This document shows positions 18,337-26,814 of a stretch of 64,000 nt of DNA, in pieces (position 1 is the first letter of the stretch; every line of letters starts with the position of its first letter). A program made the translations under genes and the position numbers. This DNA comes from Arsenicibacter rosenii (GTDB lineage: Bacteria; Bacteroidota; Bacteroidia; Cytophagales; Spirosomataceae), in the NCBI RefSeq assembly GCF_001870735.1, contig NZ_MORL01000001.1:933222-997221 (forward strand), written 5' to 3'. The notes below the pieces were generated by a model. It saw nothing but the letters and a program-made list of their open reading frames with translations. It searched no databases and was not told the origin of the DNA.

Positions 18337-18617
18337 AGTACCAGCCCTCTCAGTTTCAGGTACTGCTTTGTCTCCGTATGGTCGAAGTCTACCGTCAGTT
18401 TAGCGATACCGGCCACCGTCGCTGACAGGATGGTCAGCCCTTCGGCTATCAGTTCCACAACCGCCGGTACAGGGATTCCGGCGGCAGCGAGCTGTGTCTG
18501 AAAAGCCACCAATGCCGCAGCCAGGGCCGCCACCCAGATGCCGCCGGTGACCAGCGGTTTGAAGAACTTGCTGGTCGGCAGCTTGAGCCGCTCCGTCAGC
18601 GTGAGTTGATTGTTCAT
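18333..18617 (-). CDS. Holin-like protein
   Basis: 94 residues with two hydrophobic segments (PLVTGGIWVAALAAALVAF and AVVELIAEGLTILSATVAGIA) and charged ends. Its size and its place beside the endolysin candidate fit a class II holin. It would form lesions in the inner membrane at the end of infection. No sequence family identified. Confidence 0.65.
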   Translation of the reverse strand: MNNQLTLTERLKLPTSKFFKPLVTGGIWVAALAAALVAFQTQLAAAGIPVPAVVELIAEGLTILSATVAGIAKLTVDFDHTETKQYLKLRGLVL

Positions 18618-18644
18618 GAAACATGTGTAGTGAAAAGTGAAAAA

Positions 18645-19214
18645 CTACTCCTTGAAAAGCCGGATCTGATTCCGGACAATGTTTTTGGGCCGCACCAGAT
18701 CAGTATGCACCCCCTGATTGGGACTGCCGGTATTACCGCCGACCGCTCTGAAAATGCGTATGCGCGGATCAAGCGGCCAGTACTTGTTAAATTCTACATG
18801 CGACCACGTGCGGTAGGTGACGATATCACCCGGTAAGGGCATTTGACCAGCCTTCAGAAAAAAAGGTTTGAGCGTGTTCCAGCTTGCCACCGACGCCATA
18901 TTGATCTTTCTGACCGCTCCGCTGACCAGATCACACTGAATCAGCACCCAGCCCACAAACGCCCCGCAGTAGGGCTTTGCCCTGCCCGGAAGCTTTTCCG
19001 GACTTTTCCAGCCGATTGCCCGGAAATACACATTGATCTGTTTGTGATCGTTGTTGTTGGTCGCTTCACGGACATAGGTCTGTGATTCGGCCGTGCTGAT
19101 GATGCAAGCCCGTTTCTGCTGGATGCTGTCTAGGCGTACAGGGCCTGATAGAAGCTGGCAAAAAGCTGGGTGAACAGCCAGACAAGCAATAAGATAGAGC
19201 CCAAAACCGCCCAC
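18645..19214 (-). CDS. CHAP-like cysteine peptidase, candidate endolysin
   Basis: About 190 residues from a GTG at 19214; the open frame reaches an ATG at 19274 inside the upstream gene. An N-terminal hydrophobic segment (GFGLYLIACLAVHPAFCQ) looks like a signal peptide. The catalytic region has Cys in YCGAFVGWVL, PLPGDIVTYRTWSHVEF with the His, and VGGNTGS, which fits the Cys/His layout of CHAP amidases/endopeptidases cutting peptidoglycan. The signal peptide suggests Sec export with holin-timed release. Start is uncertain because both options overlap the preceding gene by 85-145 nt. Confidence 0.68.
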   Translation of the reverse strand: MGGFGLYLIACLAVHPAFCQLLSGPVRLDSIQQKRACIISTAESQTYVREATNNNDHKQINVYFRAIGWKSPEKLPGRAKPYCGAFVGWVLIQCDLVSGAVRKINMASVASWNTLKPFFLKAGQMPLPGDIVTYRTWSHVEFNKYWPLDPRIRIFRAVGGNTGSPNQGVHTDLVRPKNIVRNQIRLFKE

Positions 19215-19906
19215 GCGGGCGCTTCGGATAATACACTCTCGAACGTACGTTCTGATTCGACGCGGTTGTGCCATATGCGGTATAGTTGTGGAAAGAATAA
19301 GCGGATAAACAGCACCCCGACCAGTACCGTCAGAAACGTCAGCGTAAAGGAAAGCAGCGCCCGTACCGGTGCATTCTGGAACATGCTGTGTCCCATCGCA
19401 TTGTTGGGATCAGCGGCTACCTTACTACCGAAGTAATACGTCGCCAGCGCACTCAGCAGAAACATGCCTATGGTGTACCAGATCGCCCGGGTAGTCGAGA
19501 GCGCCGGTTTACGGGCCGTCTGACCGGCTGCCTCAGGAGCTTTTTCTGCAATACCCAGATCGGCCGCCAGCTCAGCCGCTTCGGCTTCAGCGGATTTGGC
19601 CAGATTCAGGTAGTCTCTGGCCACCTCGGGCTCACTCCGGAACTTGTCGGCCATTTCCCGCCAGTCGACGGCATCCGAACGCAGACCGTTCAACTTCTCC
19701 AGCTTTTCCTGACGGATCGCTTCGTTGGCCTGCTGGCGCTTCTGGGTCAGCTCCTGCAGCTTGGAGCTCAGGGATTCTTCCTGCTGATCCAGATCAGACA
19801 GTACTTTCGAAAACTCATCGGCTTCCGGTTTGGGAGCCTGCCCTCCATTACTGTGAATCCGGCGGAATGGCTGGTCTTTGTGGTTGTTTTTTGCGCTCAT
19901 AATCAT
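19130..19906 (-). CDS. Coiled-coil membrane protein, three TM segments
   Basis: 258 residues. The N-terminal half is a charged coiled coil (about 30-120, rich in Glu/Gln/Lys). The C-terminal half has three membrane segments (AIWYTIGMFLLSALATYYF, ALLSFTLTFLTVLVGVLFI, WAVLGSILLLVWLFTQLF). Start fixed by an ATGA overlap with the DUF6712 gene. It precedes the lysis genes and may belong to them, or be a membrane partner of DNA entry or exclusion. No known family. Confidence 0.7.
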   Translation of the reverse strand: MIMSAKNNHKDQPFRRIHSNGGQAPKPEADEFSKVLSDLDQQEESLSSKLQELTQKRQQANEAIRQEKLEKLNGLRSDAVDWREMADKFRSEPEVARDYLNLAKSAEAEAAELAADLGIAEKAPEAAGQTARKPALSTTRAIWYTIGMFLLSALATYYFGSKVAADPNNAMGHSMFQNAPVRALLSFTLTFLTVLVGVLFIRLFFPQLYRIWHNRVESERTFESVLSEAPAWAVLGSILLLVWLFTQLFASFYQALYA

Positions 19907-20904
19907 AGCACGAATGGTTGTTGTGGATCGTTATTGGCCGGTAGCCGGTATGGTTTCTTTTCGGACACCGTATAGGCATCCGACTGATAGTAGGCAGGAA
20001 AAACCGTTGGTGAAGCCTTATGATCGAGGTACTTTTTCAGCTTCATGGTCTCGTTGCGGGCCTCCCTGTTACACTCAGCCTTTATCTCGGCACGGCGGTT
20101 TTCAGGCAGCACATCCTCATTGACAATCCCGTCCGTTTCGGACAGGTAGCGCAGATCGGCATTGATATTGATAAAGGTCACCGCGCGGCTGAAAGCATCA
20201 TTGGCCACAGCTGACCGGATCATTTTAAGCGCTTCCGACTCCTGAGCCGTCCAGCTGTAGGTTCGGTCAGGCAGTTTGCCTTTCAGATACGTATAGAAGC
20301 TCTCCCCGATCAGCGGCCGGATCAGGTCGTTTTCCGCCTTGATAATGTAGGGCCTTAGCGCCACATATAACCGGCGGCTGTTCTGGACCGCTCCGAAGTA
20401 CTCCGTATACTCGGTGGCCGTTGCCAGAAACAGCGAATGGCTTACCGTGTAGGCATTGGAATTGACCCAGACCGGAAAACTACCGACATGTTTTTCAAGA
20501 TATTGCAGCACCCGTTCCAATGACCGGTCCGCCTTATCGCGGGCTTCCTTGATCCGGGCAACAATGGCCCACTTGCCGGGAGCCTGCATGTTGGGCGGAC
20601 TGGCAACGGCAACGCCTAAGTCCCCTTTCTGGAGCATAATGGCCAGCTCACTGTCCATTTCCACAAAGTGGCAAAGAGCAATCCGGATGCGCTCAATCAG
20701 CGTTTCCTCGAGCGGGGTTGCCGTAACCACATCTGTCGCCGCATTGATCTTTGTCAGCAGATGGTCATACAGCTCTTCCCCGATGGCAGGCACAATATGA
20801 TCCAGCTCCGCCTGACGCACGAACGGTGCCCAGGTATCCCAGGTCGTTTTCTTCTGGATACCGCCTAACAGGCTTTTCAGAACGGGCAGCGTGTTAATTA
20901 GCAT
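19903..20904 (-). CDS. DUF6712 family phage protein (head-tail connector position)
   Basis: About 333 residues from the ATG at 20904 (MLINTLPVLKSLLGG), which overlaps the portal stop by 11 nt. Helical, with two similar halves: FVRQAELDHIVPAIGEELYDHLL and YIIKAENDLIRPLIGESFYTYLK. This pattern is that of DUF6712, common next to portal genes in Bacteroidota phages, where connector proteins are expected. The internal duplication suggests a two-domain adaptor. Confidence 0.75.
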   Translation of the reverse strand: MLINTLPVLKSLLGGIQKKTTWDTWAPFVRQAELDHIVPAIGEELYDHLLTKINAATDVVTATPLEETLIERIRIALCHFVEMDSELAIMLQKGDLGVAVASPPNMQAPGKWAIVARIKEARDKADRSLERVLQYLEKHVGSFPVWVNSNAYTVSHSLFLATATEYTEYFGAVQNSRRLYVALRPYIIKAENDLIRPLIGESFYTYLKGKLPDRTYSWTAQESEALKMIRSAVANDAFSRAVTFININADLRYLSETDGIVNEDVLPENRRAEIKAECNREARNETMKLKKYLDHKASPTVFPAYYQSDAYTVSEKKPYRLPANNDPQQPFVL

Positions 20905-22213
20905 TGTCAGTGTTGTTTGGATTGGCACCGGCATCCGTCGGCGTTACATCCGGGTTATAGACTTCGATATCCTCAAACCAGAACTGAATATCAGCCGCCC
21001 AGCCATTGAGGCGACGGGCAATCCAGAGCGGCCGGAGCAGTAACTGACGGTCGGCAAACGTGCGGAACTTCTGCTGGAAATTAGCCGCCACTTCCAGTTC
21101 CTTTCCGGAACCACCCAGCCGCCCACCGGTATCCACGCCCGCCAGTGCCGGCAAGATACCATGGCCACTGGCCTGAGCGGCTTTGGCCGTGTTGTACAGC
21201 TGCACGTAGGCATCGTCGGTCATGGTGTTTTTCAGCGGGATAATTTCCACGCCTGGCAGGGCTTTCATGCCCACTAAATCCTGTTTGTAGAAAGTCACCA
21301 CGGCCCGGTCAGACTCGCCGGCCAGACTATTTTTCATCTGCTTGAGCACCGCATCCCGGAAGGCATCCTTTTCTTCCTGCGTCTCCAGTCCTTCCTTTTC
21401 GAAATAATCATCCGGTATCTTGATCAGATACTTGATGTTATAGCCGTTGGTCAGCCCCGACATGTGATAGGCCGGAATCTTGTTGGCCACTTCCGTCCAT
21501 GAACGGGTTCCCCACCAGGCCGCAAACGAGTAAAACGGCTGACCGGGCAGGCGGTGCTTAGCGTGGTAAATCGACGATGGGAACGCCAGCGGACGCGCCG
21601 GATCATAGACCGGTACCGTCACCGAATCATCCACCCTGAAATGACGGGTTCCATACCCGGCATTCAGCAGGAAAGCGGTCGGCCTGCGCTCATTCGGCTG
21701 TAAGGCCCGGTAGCGGGTTTCAAAACAGTCGTTTACGTCAAACGGCAGCACCTTGCCGTCACGGTCGAGCGTGATCCGGGTAAAATGCTGGCCGGCGTAA
21801 CTGACCTGCCCTGCCGTATCGATCCAGTAACCCGACTCGTCGAGCGCCGCCGTGAAGTCGCTGATGGCGGTATAATCCGCATGGGTCGTGGCCAGCTCTT
21901 CATAAATGCGCTGCTTGCCTTCCTTGCGGACCGTACCGAACCGGAGACCCAGACCAACCAGAAAATCACGGCGGGTATTGATCAGCTCCCACTTAACGTC
22001 GTTGTCGGTCGCCAGCCGGTGCATGAGATTCGGCTGGTTATCTTTCAGGCCCCAGGGGATATGATCGGTTAAACCGGGGGTGCGAAGCGGGGACGTGCGC
22101 GGGCCGTAACCGGTATCGCCTGCCCCCGGATATACTTCCACAAATGCACCCAGTTTCGATGGCTCATCCCTGAGCAGAAAGATGTTATTGCTTATCTGAA
22201 CAACTCCTGACAT
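20894..22213 (-). CDS. Phage portal protein
   Basis: 439 residues. Recognisable by context (between terminase and head genes) and by portal-like content: WELINTRRDFLVGLGLRF, the membrane-like YHMSGLTNGYNIKYLIKIPDDYF, and a C-terminal helical wing around AANFQQKFRTFADRQLLLRPLWIARRLNG. It forms the dodecameric ring through which DNA is packaged and where the tail attaches. It starts 3 nt after the preceding small gene ends. Confidence 0.75.
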   Translation of the reverse strand: MSGVVQISNNIFLLRDEPSKLGAFVEVYPGAGDTGYGPRTSPLRTPGLTDHIPWGLKDNQPNLMHRLATDNDVKWELINTRRDFLVGLGLRFGTVRKEGKQRIYEELATTHADYTAISDFTAALDESGYWIDTAGQVSYAGQHFTRITLDRDGKVLPFDVNDCFETRYRALQPNERRPTAFLLNAGYGTRHFRVDDSVTVPVYDPARPLAFPSSIYHAKHRLPGQPFYSFAAWWGTRSWTEVANKIPAYHMSGLTNGYNIKYLIKIPDDYFEKEGLETQEEKDAFRDAVLKQMKNSLAGESDRAVVTFYKQDLVGMKALPGVEIIPLKNTMTDDAYVQLYNTAKAAQASGHGILPALAGVDTGGRLGGSGKELEVAANFQQKFRTFADRQLLLRPLWIARRLNGWAADIQFWFEDIEVYNPDVTPTDAGANPNNTDNAN

Positions 22214-22215
22214 AA

Positions 22216-22500
22216 TTAATACGGGTGAACGACGGTCATTTCATTGAACTCAACCAGGCAGTCAATGTACACGTCGAATGTGTGGTCAATGGCAGGTTGA
22301 TACAGGCGAAGCAGTCCGGAGCGGTTTGATTGTTTCTGATCACCCAGTCCGTTGGTAGTGGGCAGACGGGTACAGCCTACCTTTACCGAAATGTTTCCGT
22401 CTGTCTTCCGGAACTTCACCGAAAAGACGGCGCCGGGTTTGTTAACCAGGGCCAGTACTCCGCCTTCTCCGACCAGATTGATCTTCTTTTTACCTGTCAT
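22216..22500 (-). CDS. Small phage protein between terminase and portal
   Basis: 94 residues, beta-rich with KKINLVGEGGVLALVNKPGA near the start. Co-transcribed with the portal gene. Unknown function; genes here often encode head accessory proteins. Confidence 0.65.
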   Translation of the reverse strand: MTGKKKINLVGEGGVLALVNKPGAVFSVKFRKTDGNISVKVGCTRLPTTNGLGDQKQSNRSGLLRLYQPAIDHTFDVYIDCLVEFNEMTVVHPY

Positions 22501-22775
22501 TTGCGTGCTGAAATCCGGTACAATCTTAGTTTTTAACCGGTCAAGGCTACAGGACGGGTTTGTTTAGCGGCCAAACGGGGGCGGTTTTCAATGCTTTTTC
22601 CGGCAATTGTCAGCGATTCAGGCGGTTAAATGAAAAACGGCGGGCAAAACACTGTTTTTCCCGCCACGAACTGGCCCGCACTTTACCGGATGCGGCCCTT
22701 GCCGGTTCAGTTTTTCGGAATATAACATTGTCACTTTCGAAAAAATCGGATTGATTTTTTTGCAGACCATGCCAC
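22501..22775. other. Gap between terminase and the portal cluster
   Basis: No credible gene. It holds the terminase terminator (22632-22665) and one ACAGGAC motif (22549-22555, GTCCTGT on the minus strand) shortly upstream of the next gene start. Confidence 0.6.
22632..22665 (-). terminator. Terminator after terminase gene
   Basis: GGCGGG (22639-22644) pairs with CCCGCC (22660-22665), extended inside by AAAA/TTTT, with GTTTTTC on the minus strand beyond it. Confidence 0.6.
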
Positions 22776-24365
22776 TTACATGCTGGCAATGTGATTCTGA
22801 AGCGGACCACGGTTGCCGATCAGATTTCTGTACTTTCCCCAGAGCAGATAATCCAGTGCATCAGTGCCATCGGTTGCATACTCACGGTTGCGGGCCTGCT
22901 TTTCACTGCTCTTGTCTTTCTTAAAGCTGCCGTCGGTCTTAACCGGCGTTGACTTCATAGCGATCAGCAGTTCTTTGTTGTAGTGGCGGTTGAAGCGTAC
23001 TCGTGGTGTCCGCGGGTTGCTCTGCTCCATAAGCAGACTGATGAGTGTGTACTTGTCTTTATGACCTGGGTTCTTTCTACTGCCTGGCTCCTGATAACGG
23101 CGTACGATACGCCACCCCTTACTCTCCAGTACTTTACAGTAGGTCTCAAAGAAAGGCCGGTTTTCCTGATCGTTACCGGCACTGCGGTTTTTGCCCGATA
23201 AATCACCCCATACGTGCACCACTTTACGCTCATGGGAAGCATAGGTTTCACACCATTTTTCGGCCAGTGCCTTGATCAGGTTTTTGTCCGTATCGGTCAG
23301 CGTCGATTTTTCAAACATTGACCGGATCACCCTGAACTCACTACCGACTTCCTGACCGGTCACACACCAGCAGATATCGGCGTTAAAGTCCAGACTTATT
23401 TCCAGATCCTTGTCCGACAGATAATCGTTGGAGCGGTAAACGTGCAGCTTCAGTTTATCATCCCACTGATAATCGTAGCACTGCGTATAGTAGTGGATAT
23501 TTTCTGACAGGGCGAAGTAAAAACAGTTGGGTAATTTGTCGATCCGCTTGTTGAGCACTTCGACGTCAAACTGTAAATCTGTCAGTACATCCCTGAGCGT
23601 TTCGGCATAGTCATCGGGCAGAACGTCGGCGTTATCCAGATAGGTACTCTCCAGCCAGAGGTGTGTCGGCGGAATCTTTTCCTTTTCGGCTGTGGCCATC
23701 TCTGCCCTGAGCGCCATCATTTTCAGATACGCTTCTTCCGTTTTGAGAATCCACTTCCCCTGATCTGTCCAGGGAGCCGACGTAAAATCGTAGAAAGATT
23801 TCCATTTCCGGCTTTTCGAAATTGCCCGGTAACGGTTGGCCCGCATGGTCGGCAAGAGCACTTCACCAATAAAGCTTTCCTTGATCTGCGCCGATTCGTC
23901 GGCCCGAACAGCATCAGAGTTAATCCCCCGGTGCGTCTGGGCGTTATCTTCTGACACAAACTGATAGGATAAGCCATTGATAAAACTCATGGTGTACGGT
24001 ATGGCCCGCTTGCCGACCGGTTCCCACGGGCGCTCCCAGTGATCCGGCGGCTGAATACCGACAACATACACACCCCAGGGCGTATGTTTGGTATACTCGT
24101 CGAATCCGCAGGCCTTGAGACCTGCCTTGAGTCCGGGCAGTACAACCGAATCAAGCTGAACATAGCTGTTACCGGCTAATACTACTTTGCCTTTGGGCAG
24201 CTCAAAGAAGTTTTCGTAGGTATCAATAGCCAAGGTACGGGTTTTGCCCGAACCACGGCCGCCCATAAACGTTTTCCGCTTTGCCCGGGAGCGCAGAAAC
24301 TTGGTTTGCTTGTCATTGGCGTAGATGTATCTGGTATCATCCCGCTGAGCCATCCGCTTACTCAT
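22776..24365 (-). CDS. Terminase large subunit
   Basis: About 529 residues from the ATG at 24365 (MSKRMAQRDD), which overlaps the small-subunit stop by 8 nt. Packaging ATPase motifs: Walker A MGGRGSGKTRTL (about residues 34-45) and RGINSDAVRADESAQIKE covering the Walker B region. The nuclease half begins with LEISLDFNADICWCVTGQE (acidic cluster) and ends with YATDGTDALDYLLWG, the last conserved Asp. It cuts and pumps DNA into the capsid. Confidence 0.9.
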   Translation of the reverse strand: MSKRMAQRDDTRYIYANDKQTKFLRSRAKRKTFMGGRGSGKTRTLAIDTYENFFELPKGKVVLAGNSYVQLDSVVLPGLKAGLKACGFDEYTKHTPWGVYVVGIQPPDHWERPWEPVGKRAIPYTMSFINGLSYQFVSEDNAQTHRGINSDAVRADESAQIKESFIGEVLLPTMRANRYRAISKSRKWKSFYDFTSAPWTDQGKWILKTEEAYLKMMALRAEMATAEKEKIPPTHLWLESTYLDNADVLPDDYAETLRDVLTDLQFDVEVLNKRIDKLPNCFYFALSENIHYYTQCYDYQWDDKLKLHVYRSNDYLSDKDLEISLDFNADICWCVTGQEVGSEFRVIRSMFEKSTLTDTDKNLIKALAEKWCETYASHERKVVHVWGDLSGKNRSAGNDQENRPFFETYCKVLESKGWRIVRRYQEPGSRKNPGHKDKYTLISLLMEQSNPRTPRVRFNRHYNKELLIAMKSTPVKTDGSFKKDKSSEKQARNREYATDGTDALDYLLWGKYRNLIGNRGPLQNHIASM

Positions 24366-24924
24366 CGTCGTCACGCTGCTGCTGCTTAAGAATATTGACG
24401 TTGTTGACGAAGACAATATTTGGTTTCACCATGAAGTCTTCCGGATCAAAACCGGCCGCATCTTCTCGGTACAGGCCTTCCAGCCGTTTGGCTTCTACCC
24501 ACGCTTCCTTGGCGGTTTTGTAATCCTTATCGGCACGGGCCAGGTTGCTCAGCATCTCCAGATAAAGCACAGCCGCGCGGGTTTTGCCTTTTTTATGGAC
24601 TTCACGGGCATTACCGTAAATGTGGTAGGATTCGTCGATTATCACGCGGGCCATGCCTTCCTTGATACCGAACTGTTTCTCCAGCGACGAGCGTACCATT
24701 TCGTCCGTGCGGCCAATGGACACCATGCCCCAGGCAAACGAATACTTCAGAAACATATCCTGCTGGGTAGCGGTCAGGCAGGGCTTCCGGGGTTGCTCCG
24801 GATCAGGTTCCCAGGCAACTTCATCATTTAGGTACTGTAAGTAAACTGACAATTTATCCGTGTTGACGCCCAGCTGACGGCTCATACGGCGAATGGACGT
24901 CCCGTTCTTTTTTGATTTTGGCAT
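24358..24924 (-). CDS. Terminase small subunit (by position and layout)
   Basis: About 188 residues from the ATG at 24924 (MPKSKKNGTSI); the frame upstream runs into a terminator hairpin. The N-terminal region (IRRMSRQLGVNTDKLSVYLQYL) looks like a helix-turn-helix. The central part (LTATQQDMFLKYSFAWGMVS, VRSSLEKQFGIKEGMARVII) is helical. Placed directly before the large subunit with an overlap, as small terminases are; it would recognise the packaging site. Confidence 0.72.
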   Translation of the reverse strand: MPKSKKNGTSIRRMSRQLGVNTDKLSVYLQYLNDEVAWEPDPEQPRKPCLTATQQDMFLKYSFAWGMVSIGRTDEMVRSSLEKQFGIKEGMARVIIDESYHIYGNAREVHKKGKTRAAVLYLEMLSNLARADKDYKTAKEAWVEAKRLEGLYREDAAGFDPEDFMVKPNIVFVNNVNILKQQQRDDDE

Positions 24925-24932
24925 GGTCTCTC

Positions 24933-24966
24933 TACATAAAAGCCTGCTGCAAGTTGCAGCAGGCTT
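24933..24966 (-). terminator. Terminator before terminase genes
   Basis: Arms AAGCCTGCTGC (24940-24950) and GCAGCAGGCTT (24956-24966), loop AAGTT, T-rich tail on the minus strand. A GTCCTGTT motif (24983-24976) lies 4 nt after the upstream stop codon. Confidence 0.8.
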
Positions 24967-24987
24967 CATGCTCAAAACAGGACGTTA

Positions 24988-25560
24988 TCAGTCAAACAAC
25001 CCGTTTCCGGCCGGATTACTGATGGCATCCTGTGCCCGGCTCCGCATCTCCTTTTCCCGGTCTACCTCATAATGCGGGTGCAGCAGCGTTCCCTCGGTGA
25101 AAAAATGGTACCACGACCGCCCCAGACGGCGGCCACGTTCATTATGCTTATCGAGGGCGTAGTCTGGTATCGGAAAAAACCGGAATTTATGGGTCAGCCA
25201 CGCCCAGATCAGCGTCCAGTCGATCATCCGGCTTTTGCGCGCGCGGCTGAGCCGCAGAATGGCGTGGGTCAGAAACAGCCTTTGCGGCTCATTTTTATCT
25301 TCTTTCTTCTTAGCCTGCTCCCGGTGCATTTCGTATAACGCCCAGATTTCGGCCGGCAAACCGGGTTCAGCCAGGCCAACATCTTCACTACACAGAATCC
25401 GGAGCCGCTTCCAGGTATATTCGACAAAACCTGAATTATAGAGCTCGACTGCCCAGTACAGGGCTTCATCTTCCTGCCCCCGACGGATGCATTTAATCAT
25501 GGCGCTGGATACCTCAAAGAGGTCATATCCTTTATCTGTTTTTTGTTCGTATTTACCCAT
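24988..25560 (-). CDS. Protein resembling the C-terminal domain of RarA/MgsA, no ATPase
   Basis: About 190 residues from the ATG at 25560 (MGKYEQKTDKGYD), preceded by an A-rich leader. The first 75 residues (YDLFEVSSAMIKCIRRGQEDEALYW, LRILCSEDVGLAEPGLP) closely follow the clamp-loader-like C-terminal domain of MgsA/RarA recombination factors. The AAA+ module is absent. Phage copies of this stand-alone domain may bind or divert host replication-restart proteins (inference). Next to terminase and a methylase, suggesting a late DNA-metabolism role. Confidence 0.7.
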   Translation of the reverse strand: MGKYEQKTDKGYDLFEVSSAMIKCIRRGQEDEALYWAVELYNSGFVEYTWKRLRILCSEDVGLAEPGLPAEIWALYEMHREQAKKKEDKNEPQRLFLTHAILRLSRARKSRMIDWTLIWAWLTHKFRFFPIPDYALDKHNERGRRLGRSWYHFFTEGTLLHPHYEVDREKEMRSRAQDAISNPAGNGLFD

Positions 25561-25616
25561 TTTTATTGTTTCTTTGCCTTGTCTGATGATAGAATTGAAC
25601 ATCCTGTATTCAGATT

Positions 25617-25644
25617 AATGCCCGGCGTGACAGCGCCGGGCATT
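25617..25644 (-). terminator. GC-rich hairpin after gene 25650-25862
   Basis: Arms AATGCCCGGCG (25617-25627) and CGCCGGGCATT (25634-25644). No long T tract, so termination may be weak. Confidence 0.6.
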
Positions 25645-25649
25645 TCCAT

Positions 25650-25862
25650 TTAGAACAGGGTTACCTGAGCGACATTAATCAGCTTTTTGCGGACACCCGT
25701 TTTGATATGCATCCACGCATCCCGGAGCGCTTCACCAAAAAACAGCCAGCGGCCGGTCTTAAAAATGCGCCATGCTTCGCGCATTACGTGTTTCAGAAAT
25801 GACTTCTTCTTCGTCATTTTCGGGTTCTCAAACTTGCGGGGTTTCCTCGTGTAAATTCCCAT
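25650..25862 (-). CDS. Small basic phage protein
   Basis: 70 residues, strongly basic. It contains two similar helices, MREAWRIFKTG and LRDAWMHIKTG, about 20 residues apart, suggesting a duplicated nucleic-acid-binding or structural motif. The leader is A/T-rich. Unknown function. Confidence 0.6.
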   Translation of the reverse strand: MGIYTRKPRKFENPKMTKKKSFLKHVMREAWRIFKTGRWLFFGEALRDAWMHIKTGVRKKLINVAQVTLF

Positions 25863-25984
25863 TGAACATCCTTATAATCAGGGTTTTGTTTGTGACTGAT
25901 TACATATAAAAATCTCCCGACAGAACGGATAAAAAAAGCGTTTTCCTGAAAAAATTCACCGATAAAACGCTAATTTTCAAGCAG

Positions 25985-26770
25985 TTAAAACAGGCTTAGC
26001 TGGCCGTGTTTCGACATTTTCACGGCCGGTGGTTCCGGTGCCGGTATGGCCGGATTTACTGCCTTTTTCTTTTCCCACTCGGCTTTTTCCTGCTGCCACA
26101 ACCGCCATGTATAGCACTGTTCTTTTTGAATGGGCACAATGCTCAGCCACCCGCCACGATTCAGGTATTTATTGATCTCATACCCAAACCGCCAGTCGTC
26201 GGGATTCAGCGAATCCATACAAACCGCCTGCCCGACACAACCGTGCAGGCACATGTTTACGGCCGTCATTTTTGCGCAGATGGCATCCAGATCGGCGCCG
26301 TACTGGAAATTACCCGAAGCATGGGCATGGAACGAGAGCAGGAGCCGCCCCGAACCGCAGGCCGGATCATTGATCGTTTTCCCGACCGGCTTGGGGTCGG
26401 TGAGCTGTAAGGTGGTCATGAAGTCGCAGACACACTCGGGCGTAAAGAATTGCCCAAGTGCGTCCCGCTTACCACGGCTGGATAGAATCTCATACAAGGT
26501 TCCTAAGGAATCATACCAGCCATGTTCGCGGTCGTTAATCATCCGATGCTGCACCATTACCCATTCGTTGGTCATCCGGACAAACCAGTCAAGGTCCTTG
26601 TGCTTTTTCTTTAACCGCTCGTACTCTCCCTGCCGGACGGGCATAAATGACTCGACCAGAAAATCAATCCAGTCGCGGAACGAGTCCGCGTAATCCCAGC
26701 TGTAATCCTTTTCCGAAAATATCTTATTGAGCGCCCGCAGCTCGTGCGGCACGTCGGTTGTCTTTGCCAT
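25985..26770 (-). CDS. N6-adenine DNA methylase-like protein with clamp-binding tail
   Basis: 261 residues. The methylase core shows GQFFTPECVCDFM and the AdoMet motif INDPACGSGRLLLSFHA (about 130-147), then YGADLDAICAKMTAVNMCLHG, as in type I/N6 methylases. The usual catalytic N-P-P-[YF] motif is missing; the nearest match is MDSLNPDDWRFGYEI. The last residues, HGQLSLF, match the QL[SD]LF consensus for binding the bacterial sliding clamp. If active, it would methylate phage DNA behind the fork to evade restriction; if not, it may be a binding protein. Co-located with the ParB-like and glycosyltransferase-like genes. Confidence 0.82.
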   Translation of the reverse strand: MAKTTDVPHELRALNKIFSEKDYSWDYADSFRDWIDFLVESFMPVRQGEYERLKKKHKDLDWFVRMTNEWVMVQHRMINDREHGWYDSLGTLYEILSSRGKRDALGQFFTPECVCDFMTTLQLTDPKPVGKTINDPACGSGRLLLSFHAHASGNFQYGADLDAICAKMTAVNMCLHGCVGQAVCMDSLNPDDWRFGYEINKYLNRGGWLSIVPIQKEQCYTWRLWQQEKAEWEKKKAVNPAIPAPEPPAVKMSKHGQLSLF

Positions 26771-26781
26771 GTCTGTAAAAT

Positions 26782-26807
26782 GAAAAAAGCCGCCCGGTCG
26801 GGCGGCT
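26782..26807 (-). terminator. Terminator between 26815-27495 and methylase gene
   Basis: AGCCGCCCG (26788-26796) pairs with CGGGCGGCT (26799-26807); T tract on the minus strand. Confidence 0.8.
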
Positions 26808-26814
26808 CTGGTAG

